Positions 24,660-34,900 of a DNA stretch of 49,561 nt are shown here, piece after piece. How positions within the stretch are numbered: position 1 is the stretch's first letter; each line of letters starts with the position of its first letter. The stretch lies in assembly GCA_004322535.1 (NCBI GenBank), contig SCUZ01000039.1, forward strand, positions 1 through 49,561. The letters are read 5' to 3'. The notes under the pieces are model-generated. The model was not told the DNA's origin and did no database searches. It worked only from the letters and a program-made list of their open reading frames with translations. The position numbers and the translations under genes are program-made. The DNA comes from Rugosibacter sp. (GTDB lineage Bacteria; Pseudomonadota; Gammaproteobacteria; Burkholderiales; Rhodocyclaceae).

Positions 24660-25229
24660 ATGATTAAGAAAATTTCTTTTTTCGCACTAGTTACCTGCCT
24701 TACCTCCTCTTTGCTCGCAGCACCAGAAACTTATGTAATTGAAAGCTCACATACCTTTCCTCGCTTTGAATACAGCCATCTGGGTTATTCAAACCAGATG
24801 CAACGTTTTAATAAAACCACAGGGAAAATTACCCTGGATCGCGCCGCAGGAACCGGCAGTGTTGATGTGATTATCGATGCTAAATCAGTCGATACCGGCT
24901 TCGCACTGTTCGATACCCATATTCAAGGCACAGATTTTTTCGATACAGCCACATTCCCAACCATTACCTTCAAATCCGATCAGCTTACGTTTGCAGGCGA
25001 CAAGCTGGTCGCAGTATCGGGAGACCTCACAATCAAAGGAATTACCCAGAAGGTAAAACTGGACGTCACCTCATTTCACTGCATGCCTCATCCAATGTTG
25101 AAAAAAGATGCCTGTGGCGCCCATGCCACGACAAAAATCAAACGTTCTGATTTTGCAATGAGCAAGCACACGCCCTTCGTCAGCGATGAAGTCACGCTAA
25201 CAATTTCAGTAGAAGCTGTTAAAGAGTGA
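24660..25229 (+). CDS. YceI-family periplasmic lipocalin-like protein
   Basis: 189 residues with a signal peptide (cleavage near LLAAPE at about 21) and the YceI barrel: ESSHTFPRFEYSHLGYS, GTDFFDTATFPTITFKSD, GDLTIKGITQKVKLDV. Members bind isoprenoids or similar lipids; the b561 partner suggests an envelope redox or quinone-related role. AGGAG precedes the ATG. Confidence 0.92.
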   Translation: MIKKISFFALVTCLTSSLLAAPETYVIESSHTFPRFEYSHLGYSNQMQRFNKTTGKITLDRAAGTGSVDVIIDAKSVDTGFALFDTHIQGTDFFDTATFPTITFKSDQLTFAGDKLVAVSGDLTIKGITQKVKLDVTSFHCMPHPMLKKDACGAHATTKIKRSDFAMSKHTPFVSDEVTLTISVEAVKE

Positions 25230-25288
25230 CTCAAAGAGTACTTGCCTGCTGTTGTTATGTTATTACCCGTACCAAAGGATAAGCCGTC

Positions 25289-26467
25289 ATGAACATTACC
25301 CGTGTGTCAACCACCACCTTCCTGCTCTTCAGCTTAATCTTAGTCAATGGGCTAGCTGGCTGTGGGCCAAAACCGGGTAATGGCAGCCCTCCGCCGGCGG
25401 GAGGGCCTGGTGGCGGCATGCCGCCAACGGAGGTTGAGTTCATTACACTCGCTCCAGGTTCGGCAACCCTGACGCAGGATTTACCGGGGCGACTTGAGGC
25501 TTGGCGCACGGCTCAGGTACGTGCGCGCGTGGAAGGCATTGTTGAAAAAAGATTGTTTGCTGAAGGCTCTGACGTCAAAACGGGCGCAACTTTGTTTCAG
25601 ATCGACTCACGCACCTATGCCGCCGCCCTTAATGCTGCAAAAGCTGATGTGGAAGCAGCCCGTCTAGTCGTGACTCGCTATAAACCGCTAGTTGAAATCA
25701 AGGCCGTCAGCCAGCAGGAAGTGGATGCAGCTGAAGCCCGCTACAAACAGGCGCAAGCCACACTAGCACGTGCTGCACTAGATATGGAAAATACTCGTGT
25801 ACCCGCACCCATTTCAGGGCGGATTGGACGTACGTTGGTAACAGAAGGAGCGCTGGTCGGCCGTGGGGAAGCGACAGCATTAGCCACGATCGAGCAGATT
25901 GACCCAATTTATGTCACGTTCACGCAACCAGGCAACGAGTTATTACGTCTGCAAGCGGCCGTCAAGTCAGGCACACTCCAGCGTACGGCATCGACCAAGA
26001 TCGAGCTCCTACTTGAAGATGGCAGCCTTTATCCGCTATCAGGAAAAATTCTTTTTTCAGATTTAGCTGTCAATCCGAGCACAGGCGCAGTGTCTGTCCG
26101 GGCACAATTTTCGAATCCTGATCGCACGTTACTACCCGGCATGTTTGCACGGGTTCGCTTTCCTTCGGCGGTGGCAGACAATGTCATCCGTGTGCCGCAA
26201 CGTGCTGTGCAAAGTGGGCCGCAAGGCCAGTATGTACTGCTCCTTACACCCGATGGTAAGGCCGTGCCTCAACCCGTCAAAACCGGCAACATGGCTGAAG
26301 GCGACTTCATCATTAGCGAAGGCCTGAAAGGCGGCGAAAAAATTATCTTGAATGGCTTTCAAAAAATGCGCCCTGGCGCTCCTTTCAAAGCAGTCCCATG
26401 GCAAGCGCCGAGTACAGCTAAACCAACAACAACATCTGAAATGCCTGGCGGCAAGAAAGCAGGCTGA
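25289..26467 (+). CDS. RND efflux periplasmic adaptor (membrane fusion protein), lipoprotein
   Basis: 392 residues with a lipoprotein signal (lipobox LAGC, Cys25), followed by a short Pro/Gly-rich linker, the lipoyl-like barrel halves (AQVRARVEGIVEKR and NTRVPAPISGRIGR), an alpha-hairpin and the beta-barrel (AVSVRAQFSNPDRTLLPGMFARVR). AcrA/MexA type. AAAGGA lies before the ATG and the pump gene starts 3 nt after the stop. It bridges the inner-membrane pump and outer-membrane channel. Confidence 0.95.
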   Translation: MNITRVSTTTFLLFSLILVNGLAGCGPKPGNGSPPPAGGPGGGMPPTEVEFITLAPGSATLTQDLPGRLEAWRTAQVRARVEGIVEKRLFAEGSDVKTGATLFQIDSRTYAAALNAAKADVEAARLVVTRYKPLVEIKAVSQQEVDAAEARYKQAQATLARAALDMENTRVPAPISGRIGRTLVTEGALVGRGEATALATIEQIDPIYVTFTQPGNELLRLQAAVKSGTLQRTASTKIELLLEDGSLYPLSGKILFSDLAVNPSTGAVSVRAQFSNPDRTLLPGMFARVRFPSAVADNVIRVPQRAVQSGPQGQYVLLLTPDGKAVPQPVKTGNMAEGDFIISEGLKGGEKIILNGFQKMRPGAPFKAVPWQAPSTAKPTTTSEMPGGKKAG

Positions 26468-26470
26468 TCC

Positions 26471-29400
26471 ATGCTACCTAATTTCTTCATCGATCGCCCA
26501 GTATTTGCCTGGGTCATCGCCATCATTATCTGCCTTGGCGGGGCACTAGCCCTGCGCAACTTGCCCGTTGCGCAATACCCTTCCGTAGCGCCCCCAGGAC
26601 TGACTATATCGCTCAACTATCCCGGTGCTTCCGCGCAAATTGTCGAAGAAACTGCGGTAGCACTGATTGAGCAGGAAATGAATGGCATCGAGAACCTGCT
26701 GTACATGGAATCTGCTTCTGATGTTGGCACCGGTTCTGTCACACTGACCTTTACTCCAGGGACTGATCTTAACTATGCCTCTGTAGAAGCGCAAAACCGC
26801 ATCAAGAGAGTAGAGGCCAGGCTGCCCGATGACGTTCGTCGTTTAGGCGTGACCGTGACTAAATCAGCGCGCAACTTTGTGATGTTTTTCGCATTAGTTT
26901 CACCTGATAACAGTCTTGATTCGACTGATCTTGGCAACTATGTATCTGCCAACCTGCTCGAACCCATGCGACGCGTACCCGGAGTGGGTGAAGCCCTGCT
27001 GTTTGGTACCGAATATTCCATGCGAATTTGGCTCAAACCCGACAAGCTTTTTTCCTACCGTCTAACCCCGGGTGACATTACTCGTGCGGTTCGCGCACAG
27101 AATGTGCAAATTGCTACCGGCGAATTGGGTCAATTGCCAGCAACACCGGGGCAAGAACTAAACGCCGTTATTGTGGTGAGGGGCCGCCTGACTACGCCCG
27201 AAGAGTTTGGCAATATTATTGTTCGCACCAACCCGGATGGCTCAACCCTGCGCTTGAGAGACGTAGCACAGGTAGGACTGGCAGCGCAAAGTTATGCCCG
27301 CGCATCCAGGGTCGATGGGAAAAATAGCGCCAGCATTGCCATTCGTTTATCTCCAGGGGCTAATGCACTGGACACTGTAAAAGCCGCCAGGTCGAAAATG
27401 GCGGAACTCGCGCGTTTTTTTCCGAAAGAAAAAATTGACTGGCTGGTTCCTTATGATACATCCCGATTTGTTGCCATTTCAATACGCGAAGTAGTTACCA
27501 CCTTATTCGAGGCTGTTTTTCTCGTGTTTCTGGTGATGTATTTATTCATGGGTAACTTACGCGCCACCCTCATTCCTACAATCGTTGTGCCTATTGCGCT
27601 TATGGGTGGCGTGTTGGGACTGTATGCCTTTGGTTACTCAATCAATGTATTAACCCTTTTCGCCATGGTACTGGCCATTGGTATCGTCGTTGATGACGCG
27701 ATTGTGGTCGTTGAAAATGTTGAGCGGCTGATGACTACAGAAAATCTATCGCCACGAGACGCCACAAAAAAGGCCATGGGGCAAATTACCAGCGCGGTGA
27801 TTGCTATTACCGTAGTGCTTTCTGCCGTATTTCTGCCAATGACTTTTTTTGGCGGTTCAACTGGCGCCATCTATCGACAGTTTGCAGTCACACTTGTCTT
27901 GACAATGGGCTTTTCCTCACTGATGGCCATGACACTGACGCCCGCATTGTGTGCAACCTTGCTGAAGGTGCATCCCAATCAGGCGGCAGTCACCGAGCAT
28001 GGTTTCTTGGGGCGATTCAATCGTTTCTTTACCCAAACCACCACGCGTTATGTAGCGGGCGTATCGCGTCTTGTCAAGAAAGGTACACGTTACCTTGTCC
28101 TGTATGCGCTCGTTATTGTTGCTGCCGGCTGGCTGTTTAGTCATCTGCCAGATAGCTTCCTTCCTGAAGAAGATCAAGGGTATTTTATTACCACTATCCA
28201 GTTGCCTCCCGGCGCTACGACAAGTCGAACTGTTGACGTCCTATCCCGAGTTGAAGAATATTTCATGAAGCAACCGGAAGTTGCACATGTCGTCGGCATA
28301 ATTGGTTTTTCATTTGCTGGCGCAGGTCAAAACTCTGCGCTTGCCTTTGTCACACTAAAAGACTGGAGCCAGCGAAGCTCACGTGACAGTTCAGCGCAAA
28401 CACTGGTACGCAAGGCTAACATGGCGCTTTTCAAAATCAAGCAGGCGATGATATTTACCATCAATCCACCGCCTATCCCCGAACTAGCTGCTGCCGGTGG
28501 ATTTGACTTCCGCTTGCAGGACCGTGGTGGTATTGGGCGCGAAAAATTAGTCGAAGCCAGAAATATTGCATTGGAGATGGCATCGCAAAACCTTCATCTG
28601 GCAGGTGTAAGGCCCGAGGGTCAGGAACCTGCGCCGCAACTGTTTCTAGATGTGGATCGCACAAAAACAGAGACTTTGGGCGTTAGCATGACTGATCTGA
28701 ATGAGACCATGCAGTCTGCCCTTGGAGTTGCCTACATCAATGACTTTGTTATGCAAGGCCGCGTCTTACGCGTGCAAATGCAAGCCGATGCGGATACGCG
28801 CAAAACCGTTGATACGATCCTGCACTTACCGGTACGAAACAGTAAAGGTGACATGGTCATGCTGAGTGAGCTAGTAACGCCACGCTGGATTGTTGCGCCA
28901 CCCAGGCTTGACCGCTTTAATGGCTTGCCTTCAATGAAGCTCTCTGGCGGCCCTGCCCCTGGTCAAAGCAGCGGTGAAGCGCTCTCTGTCATGGAAGATA
29001 TTGCAGCCAAGCTACCAACGGGTATTGGTTTTGAATGGTCCGGCATTGCTTTTGAAGAAAAGTTAGCGGGTGTCCAAGCACCTTTGCTATTCGCAGTTTC
29101 CCTGATGGCAGTTTTCTTATGTCTTGCGGCGCTCTATGAAAGCTGGTCTATCCCGTTTGCGGTCATGCTTGCTGTTCCACTCGGTATCTTTGGCTCGGTA
29201 CTTTCTGTCAGCTTACGAGGATTGCCTAACGACGTTTATTTCAAAGTCGGACTCATTGCGATTATTGGTCTTTCATCCAAAAATGCGATTCTTATTATCG
29301 AGTTTGCACGTAAGCTCCAAGATGATGGCATGAGCTTGATTGACGCCACGCTCGAAGCCTGCCGCTTGCGCTTCCGGCCTATCTTGATGACCTCCATTGC

Positions 29401-29599
29401 ATTTATAGCGGGAGTTTTTCCACTCGCAATTTCGACCGGCGCAGGTGCTGAAAGCCGCCATGCCATTGGAACAGGCGTGATCGGTGGCATGTTCACTGCC
29501 ACCCTGCTGGCAGTGTTCTTTGTGCCGATTTTCTTTGTGGTCGTGCGCCGTATTTTCCCTGGAAAGCCACTACCACATAAGGAGTCACACGATGCATAA
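26471..29599 (+). CDS. RND multidrug/solvent efflux pump, HAE1 family (AcrB-like)
   Basis: 1042 residues, normal for AcrB/MexB. The start MLPNFFIDRPVFAWVIAIII is the first helix; the TM4 proton-relay DD lies near residue 407 (GIVVDDAIVVVENVER) and the TM10 Lys in GLSSKNAILIIEFA. Two large periplasmic loops are present. Exports hydrophobic compounds using the proton gradient. Sits between its adaptor and channel genes; overlaps the latter by 8 nt. Near a catabolic array it may protect against substrate or intermediates. Confidence 0.96.
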   Translation: MLPNFFIDRPVFAWVIAIIICLGGALALRNLPVAQYPSVAPPGLTISLNYPGASAQIVEETAVALIEQEMNGIENLLYMESASDVGTGSVTLTFTPGTDLNYASVEAQNRIKRVEARLPDDVRRLGVTVTKSARNFVMFFALVSPDNSLDSTDLGNYVSANLLEPMRRVPGVGEALLFGTEYSMRIWLKPDKLFSYRLTPGDITRAVRAQNVQIATGELGQLPATPGQELNAVIVVRGRLTTPEEFGNIIVRTNPDGSTLRLRDVAQVGLAAQSYARASRVDGKNSASIAIRLSPGANALDTVKAARSKMAELARFFPKEKIDWLVPYDTSRFVAISIREVVTTLFEAVFLVFLVMYLFMGNLRATLIPTIVVPIALMGGVLGLYAFGYSINVLTLFAMVLAIGIVVDDAIVVVENVERLMTTENLSPRDATKKAMGQITSAVIAITVVLSAVFLPMTFFGGSTGAIYRQFAVTLVLTMGFSSLMAMTLTPALCATLLKVHPNQAAVTEHGFLGRFNRFFTQTTTRYVAGVSRLVKKGTRYLVLYALVIVAAGWLFSHLPDSFLPEEDQGYFITTIQLPPGATTSRTVDVLSRVEEYFMKQPEVAHVVGIIGFSFAGAGQNSALAFVTLKDWSQRSSRDSSAQTLVRKANMALFKIKQAMIFTINPPPIPELAAAGGFDFRLQDRGGIGREKLVEARNIALEMASQNLHLAGVRPEGQEPAPQLFLDVDRTKTETLGVSMTDLNETMQSALGVAYINDFVMQGRVLRVQMQADADTRKTVDTILHLPVRNSKGDMVMLSELVTPRWIVAPPRLDRFNGLPSMKLSGGPAPGQSSGEALSVMEDIAAKLPTGIGFEWSGIAFEEKLAGVQAPLLFAVSLMAVFLCLAALYESWSIPFAVMLAVPLGIFGSVLSVSLRGLPNDVYFKVGLIAIIGLSSKNAILIIEFARKLQDDGMSLIDATLEACRLRFRPILMTSIAFIAGVFPLAISTGAGAESRHAIGTGVIGGMFTATLLAVFFVPIFFVVVRRIFPGKPLPHKESHDA

Positions 29600-31037
29600 G
29601 TTATGCACTTGGGCGGCGACCCTCACGCTTGCAGGTTGCTCTTTTGCTCCCGCCTATCATCGGCCAGAGCTCCCGGTGCCTGCACAATGGCCATCTTATG
29701 CAAAAGCCGGTGCTGATGACACGGCAGCTCATGAATCCCTAAGCGTCACGGTAGCACAATCGATGAGTTGGCGCAGCTTCTTTACGGATCCTCGCTTGCA
29801 GCGCTTGATTGAAGCCGCACTCGATCACAACCGTGACATGCGCATTGCCATCGCTCGCGTAGAAGAAGCCCAAGCACTGCATGGCATCATCCGTTCGGAT
29901 CGTTTACCCACAGTGAATCTTGGCGCTGCACAGTTAGCCGCGCGTACTCCTGCTCAATTATCCCCGACGCTACAAACCCAAACAAACCGTCGATACGATG
30001 TTAATTTAGGCGTGACAGCCTTTGAGCTCGACTTTTGGGGCCGCGTTAAAAATCTTGATGCCGCTGCACTCGCAAACTATCTTGCGACAGCCGAAGCCCG
30101 TGAGGCATTTCGCTTAAGCTTGATCGCGGATGTCGCCAATGCTTATTACACATTGCAAGGGCTTGATGAGCGGCGCCTCTTAGCTCAGGCTACTCTGGAT
30201 AGTCGTGCAAACAGTCGTCGACTCATCGGCAAACGGCGTGATGTCGGGCTCGCCGGTGACCTTGACTTTCTGGCAGCAGACGCAGCCTATGAATCAGCAC
30301 GTGCTGAGCTCGCCAATCTCGAACGTAGCCAACGCCTCGCCAGCAATACACTGGCTTTATTCGTCGGCACGGTAACGCAGGATTTGCCCCCAAGTCGTCC
30401 GCTGATCGATCAAGGTGAATTGCCTGCGCTGCCGGTGTCAGTACCCAGTGAGGCTTTGCTGCGTCGTCCGGATGTCCGCTCAGCCGAGCAGCGCTTGTTC
30501 GCGGCGAATGCCAATATCGGCGCCGCCCGTGCCGCATTTTTTCCCCGTATCGGACTGAGCCTGGCTTTCGGTACGGCCAGTCGAACTCTCTCCGGCTTGT
30601 TTGACGCTGGCACTGGCGCATGGAGTTTTGCGCCATCCTTAGTGCAACCGTTGTTTGATTCCGGCCGTACACAAGCCAACGTTAGCCTGACAGAAGCACG
30701 AAAAGTCATCGCCGTTGCTGATTATGAAAAAACCATACAGCAAGCCTTCCGCGAAGTGGCCGATGCCTTGGCTGCGCGTGATCAACTGAGTGAGCAACTT
30801 AGCGCCCTGAACGCTACTGAAAAATCTCAAACCGAACGCTTAAAACTTGTCGATGCTCGCTACCGCGCGGGGGTTTCCAGTTACCTTGAGTTGCTGGATG
30901 CGCAACGCGATGCATTCACAGCTCAACAAAGCGCCATTCAGGTGCGCAGTGCAATGCTCACTGCTGCGGCCCAACTCTATAAAGCACTCGGCGGAGATGC
31001 TCCTGCAGATGAAATCGGTAGTGGGAAAAGCAGCTGA
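29592..31037 (+). CDS. RND outer-membrane channel lipoprotein (OprM/NodT family)
   Basis: 481 residues from the ATG at 29592, which overlaps the pump's end; the open frame reaches further upstream but only inside the pump gene. Lipobox LAGC with Cys16. Two outer-membrane efflux repeats are visible, with LIEAALDHNRDMRIAIARVEEA in the first and SVPSEALLRRPDVRSAEQRLFAANANIGAARAAFFP in the second, near-diagnostic for the family. Third gene of the efflux operon. No clear terminator was found in 31038-31120. Confidence 0.95.
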   Translation: MHKLCTWAATLTLAGCSFAPAYHRPELPVPAQWPSYAKAGADDTAAHESLSVTVAQSMSWRSFFTDPRLQRLIEAALDHNRDMRIAIARVEEAQALHGIIRSDRLPTVNLGAAQLAARTPAQLSPTLQTQTNRRYDVNLGVTAFELDFWGRVKNLDAAALANYLATAEAREAFRLSLIADVANAYYTLQGLDERRLLAQATLDSRANSRRLIGKRRDVGLAGDLDFLAADAAYESARAELANLERSQRLASNTLALFVGTVTQDLPPSRPLIDQGELPALPVSVPSEALLRRPDVRSAEQRLFAANANIGAARAAFFPRIGLSLAFGTASRTLSGLFDAGTGAWSFAPSLVQPLFDSGRTQANVSLTEARKVIAVADYEKTIQQAFREVADALAARDQLSEQLSALNATEKSQTERLKLVDARYRAGVSSYLELLDAQRDAFTAQQSAIQVRSAMLTAAAQLYKALGGDAPADEIGSGKSS

Positions 31038-31120
31038 CCAGACCAGTTCAGTGCAGTCATCACGGTTCTAAAAGGGGCGTATCTCCGTTCAGGAAATATT
31101 CCCTGCGTCGTATTCGGGGA

Positions 31121-31591
31121 TCAATGGTGGTGACCGTGTGCCCCGTGAACGTGGCCATGGGTGATTTCTTCCGCTGTTGCAGCACGGACATCCGTCACCG
31201 TGCAAGAAAAAATCAACGCTATGCCGGCCAGCGGATGATTCCCGTCGACAACAACTTTATCTTCCGTAATATCGGTAATTGTATATAACCGTTCATCTTC
31301 GTCACCACGTTCAAACTGGGTACCCATTTCGATGTTATCCGGAAACAGGTTGCGCGGCTCGATGATGATCAATTCAGCGTCATATTCGCCAAAAGCGTCT
31401 TCAGGTTGCAGCTTGACTTCAATGCTGTCACCAGCGACTTTGCCTTGAATTTCTTCTTCAATGCGATCAAAAATACCGCCATAACCACCATGCAAATAGA
31501 CGAGTGGCGCATTACCCGCATCAATCAGATTGCCATCCGGATCTTTAACCGTATATTTAAGAGTGACGACGCTGTTTCTAGCGATTTGCAT
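31121..31591 (-). CDS. slyD: FKBP-type peptidyl-prolyl isomerase, SlyD-like
   Basis: 156 residues from the ATG at 31591, preceded by AAAGGAA; the longer frame to 31609 is less likely. FKBP core with an inserted chaperone flap (LQPEDAFGEYDAEL), LHGGYGGIFD, and a His-rich metal-binding tail (HGHVHGAHGHHH). SlyD-type proteins catalyse prolyl isomerisation, act as chaperones and bind nickel. It overlaps the end of the upstream peroxiredoxin gene by 14 nt. Confidence 0.9.
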   Translation of the reverse strand: MQIARNSVVTLKYTVKDPDGNLIDAGNAPLVYLHGGYGGIFDRIEEEIQGKVAGDSIEVKLQPEDAFGEYDAELIIIEPRNLFPDNIEMGTQFERGDEDERLYTITDITEDKVVVDGNHPLAGIALIFSCTVTDVRAATAEEITHGHVHGAHGHHH

Positions 31592-32072
31592 GATGCTTTC
31601 CTTTGCCATTTAAACGTTGAACAAGTTGATAAACCGTAGCGGCGTGCCCTCTGGGCTGCACATCGTAAAGTGCATGCTGAACAATGCCGTTTTTGTCGAT
31701 AATAAACGTAGAGCGAATGATACAAAGTTTTTTGTGGCCGTCATGCTCACGGTATTGGCTAACACCAAATTGTCGACATACCTCGCCTTTTTCATCAGAA
31801 AGCAGAGGCACAGACAAGCCATGTAGATCACGAAAATTTGCGTGTGAATAGCAATCATCACGTGAAACACCGAATATTTTACAGCCCAGCTTGGCAAACT
31901 CACTTTCGTGATCTGAAAAATCAGCGGCTTCAATAATGCAGTTAGGCGTGTTGTCACGAGGATAGAAAAACAACACGGCATGGTACTGACCATATACCGA
32001 GCGAGAATCGACCCACGCCATGTCCGCATCGGGCAACAGGAAATCAGGCGCGGCTTCTCCAGCATGCAGCAT
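31578..32072 (-). CDS. Peroxiredoxin, Bcp/PrxQ-like
   Basis: 164-residue AhpC/TSA-family protein. The peroxidatic Cys is C45 in PRDNTPNC; the usual resolving Cys five residues on (TEAC in Bcp) is Ala here, so a one-Cys mechanism or another resolving Cys (C64, C74, C98 region) is likely. Reduces peroxides in the cytoplasm. It overlaps slyD, indicating translational coupling. Confidence 0.87.
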   Translation of the reverse strand: MLHAGEAAPDFLLPDADMAWVDSRSVYGQYHAVLFFYPRDNTPNCIIEAADFSDHESEFAKLGCKIFGVSRDDCYSHANFRDLHGLSVPLLSDEKGEVCRQFGVSQYREHDGHKKLCIIRSTFIIDKNGIVQHALYDVQPRGHAATVYQLVQRLNGKGKHHANR

Positions 32073-32141
32073 TCGGTTTGCCCTCCGGGTAAGTATGACT
32101 TATTCTAACCGAGCATTCGCCAAGTAAATCAAGCACTATTT

Positions 32142-33341
32142 TTACGTCGTTCTTTTTTCATCCGGGGTTAATGCGACGGCTGATTTATGGGCACTAGCCA
32201 AATACTCATGTGAGCGCATTTCAATCAAACGGCTAACCGTGCGGGCAAATTCAATCGTTTGCGGGCCTTGCATGTACAGCGCTTCGGCAGGGCATGCTGC
32301 GCTGATAATCAACTTCACCCGATGATCGTAAAGCACGTCAACCAGCCAGGTAAACCGTCGCGCTGCACTTGAATCATTAAGGGTCATTTTTGGCACGTTA
32401 GATAACATCACAGTGTGATATTCCTCAGCTAACGCCAGGTAATCATTTTGCGAACGCGGGCCTGCACAGAGTGTCGCAAAATCAAACCAGATGATGCCTT
32501 GGGCACGTCGCACCACAGGTAAATCGCGATTCACCAGGGTGATGGCCTGCGTGGATCCTTCGCCACCCGCCAGCTGACGAAACATCTGCTGCAAAGATTT
32601 AGTGGCTAATACGAAATCCTCGACTAAAAATATGTCTGCCTGCTCTAAGGTACGCAGGCGGTAATCTATGCCGGCATCAATTTTCAACACATCCAGCGTC
32701 TGGTTCAATAGCTGTATCGTCGGTAAAAAATTTTGTCTTTGCAACCCATTCGGATAAAGGCCATCGGGTGGGTAATTGGAAGTAATGCAAAAAACAACGC
32801 CACCATCAAACAGGGCTTTCATCAAGCGGCCAAGAATCATGGCATCGGCAATATCTGACACATGAAATTCATCAAAACACATCAACCGAGTATCTCGTGC
32901 AATGTCGGCGGCTACTTTGGCCAGAGGATCTGTTTCGAAGTGGTACGCTTTGAGCGCTTGATGCACCTCGCGCATGAAGGCATGAAAATGCACACGCCGT
33001 TTTCTCTGATAAGGGACGGCATCAAAAAAACAATCCATGAGAAAGCTCTTACCACGACCTACTCCACCCCAAAGCCAAACCCCACGGGGTAGCTCAGGGT
33101 GAATGAAGAACTTGCGCAATCGATTACGCCGCGCAGCTTTCAGGGCAAGCAATTCGTCATAGAACACTTGCAGCCGTTCCACGGCAATTAGTTGTTCAGC
33201 ATCGGCAACAATGTTGCGCTCGGCAAGCGTTGCACTGAACGCTCTGCGCACGCCGTCTTTAACAACGTTAAGAGTTCGATAGGGCATGGGGTGAATTATT
33301 ACAGCATCGATAAAAAGCGCCTTGGCCACTGGCGAACCCAT
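32142..33341 (-). CDS. zapE: ZapE/AFG1-family P-loop ATPase
   Basis: Up to 399 residues. Walker A GGVGRGKS, Walker B MCFDEFHV, then ITSNYPPDGLYPNGLQRQNFLP and HRVK sensor-like segments identify the ZapE/LACE1 family, which acts in cell division under stress and in protein quality control. The start is uncertain: the ATG at 33341 or the one at 33287 (MPYRTLNVV), neither with a strong ribosome site. Downstream of the lpd gene, as in many Burkholderiales. Confidence 0.9.
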   Translation of the reverse strand: MGSPVAKALFIDAVIIHPMPYRTLNVVKDGVRRAFSATLAERNIVADAEQLIAVERLQVFYDELLALKAARRNRLRKFFIHPELPRGVWLWGGVGRGKSFLMDCFFDAVPYQRKRRVHFHAFMREVHQALKAYHFETDPLAKVAADIARDTRLMCFDEFHVSDIADAMILGRLMKALFDGGVVFCITSNYPPDGLYPNGLQRQNFLPTIQLLNQTLDVLKIDAGIDYRLRTLEQADIFLVEDFVLATKSLQQMFRQLAGGEGSTQAITLVNRDLPVVRRAQGIIWFDFATLCAGPRSQNDYLALAEEYHTVMLSNVPKMTLNDSSAARRFTWLVDVLYDHRVKLIISAACPAEALYMQGPQTIEFARTVSRLIEMRSHEYLASAHKSAVALTPDEKRTT

Positions 33342-33412
33342 GCCTTGCTATCAAAATGAAGCGCTACCCAGCCGCCGCAAAACACCATAACAAAGTGCTG
33401 CAATGGCAAAGA

Positions 33413-34837
33413 CTAAAAATGCAGTGCGCGTTTATCAACCGCCAATGCAGACTCATGCATTGCTTCGGATAAGGTGGGATGTGCGTGGCAAATGCGGGCA
33501 ATATCTTCCGAAGATGCGTTGAATTCCATCGCCACTACGGCCTCTGCAATCAACTCTGATGCATTGTTACCGATAACATGCACGCCGAGAACACGATCCG
33601 TTTTGGCGCATGCCAGCATTTTGACAAAACCGGTGGTGTCCCCCTGCCCTAATGCGCGACCATTGGCAGCAAAAGGAATCTGTCCGACACGGTATTCAGT
33701 GCCTTCATTTTTCAACTGTTGTTCTGTTTTACCAACCCAGGCGATTTCCGGATGGGTATAGATCACCCACGGGATAACGTCATAATTGACATGACCTTTT
33801 TGCCCAGCGATACATTCAGCAACCATCACGCCTTCTTCCATGCTTTTGTGGGCAAGCATGGGGCCTGGCACGACATCCCCTACCGCCCAAACGCTGGGTA
33901 AATTGGTGCGGCACTGCGCATCAACCGCAATAAAACCACGCTCCGTCATCACCAAACCAACGGTTTCGGCACCGATACTGTGAGTTGTCGGGATACGCCC
34001 CACAGACACAATGAGTCGATCACATTCCAGCACTTGTGATTCATCGCCTAGCTCATAAGCCACAGTGACGCCTTTTTTGGTGACATCCACTTTTGTGATT
34101 TTCGCGCCCAGGTGAATCGCTAAACCCTGCTTTTGCGTGAATGTTTTCCATGCTTCTTTAGCAACTGCCGTATCGGCTGACACCAGAAAATCCGGCATCG
34201 CTTCAAGAATGGTGACTTCAGAACCAAGCCTTTTCCAGACAGAACCCAACTCCAAGCCAATGACGCCTGCCCCGATAACGCCTAGTCGTTTGGGTGCGGT
34301 CTCGAAAGACAGCGCCCCCACATTGTCGCAAACAATTTTGTTATCCACGGGAATATTTGGCAAGTGGCGCGCCTGAGATCCAGTTGCCACAATGACATGC
34401 GTTGCTTCAACTATTTCGCCGCTGACATCGATTTGCCAGCGGTCGTTTTCGCGGCCGACAAATTTTCCGTGGCCCGCCAGCAAGGTGACTTTGTTTTTCT
34501 TGAACAAACTCTTAATGCCACTCGTGAGCTGATCAACAATGTTATCTTTGCGCTTGACCATGGTGGCCACATCCATTTTCACATCGCTCGCAGAGATGCC
34601 ATGCATGATGAAAGAATGGGTTGCTTGCTCGAACAATTCAGATGATTGCAATAGTGCTTTGGAAGGAATGCAGCCCACATTCAGGCACGTTCCGCCCAAC
34701 CGAACCGCACCTTTCGGGTCGGCATAGGATTCGGATTCAATGCATGCCGTAGACAACCCTAACTGGGCGGCACGAATAGCAGCCACATAGCCACCCGGCC
34801 CACCCCCAATAACGACAACATCAAATTGTTTGAACAT
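33413..34837 (-). CDS. lpdA: Dihydrolipoamide dehydrogenase (E3 of 2-oxoglutarate dehydrogenase)
   Basis: 474 residues from the ATG at 34837 (AAAGG nine bases upstream); a frame five codons longer is less likely. FAD site GGGPGG, redox disulfide [16 protein letters not shown] domain [11 protein letters not shown] and the C-terminal catalytic [10 protein letters not shown] are all present. It reoxidises dihydrolipoamide on OdhB with NAD+. Third gene of the odhA-odhB-lpd set. Confidence 0.96.
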   Translation of the reverse strand: MFKQFDVVVIGGGPGGYVAAIRAAQLGLSTACIESESYADPKGAVRLGGTCLNVGCIPSKALLQSSELFEQATHSFIMHGISASDVKMDVATMVKRKDNIVDQLTSGIKSLFKKNKVTLLAGHGKFVGRENDRWQIDVSGEIVEATHVIVATGSQARHLPNIPVDNKIVCDNVGALSFETAPKRLGVIGAGVIGLELGSVWKRLGSEVTILEAMPDFLVSADTAVAKEAWKTFTQKQGLAIHLGAKITKVDVTKKGVTVAYELGDESQVLECDRLIVSVGRIPTTHSIGAETVGLVMTERGFIAVDAQCRTNLPSVWAVGDVVPGPMLAHKSMEEGVMVAECIAGQKGHVNYDVIPWVIYTHPEIAWVGKTEQQLKNEGTEYRVGQIPFAANGRALGQGDTTGFVKMLACAKTDRVLGVHVIGNNASELIAEAVVAMEFNASSEDIARICHAHPTLSEAMHESALAVDKRALHF

Positions 34838-34900
34838 GAGACAACCTTTCAAAATCAGTAATTTTCAACGCTAATCTTTAATGCCAACTCGCGCTAAAAG

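Noticed and set aside
29484-29591. Extended N-terminus of the outer-membrane channel
   Set aside because: It would lie inside the pump gene; the ATG at 29592 gives a normal lipoprotein signal.
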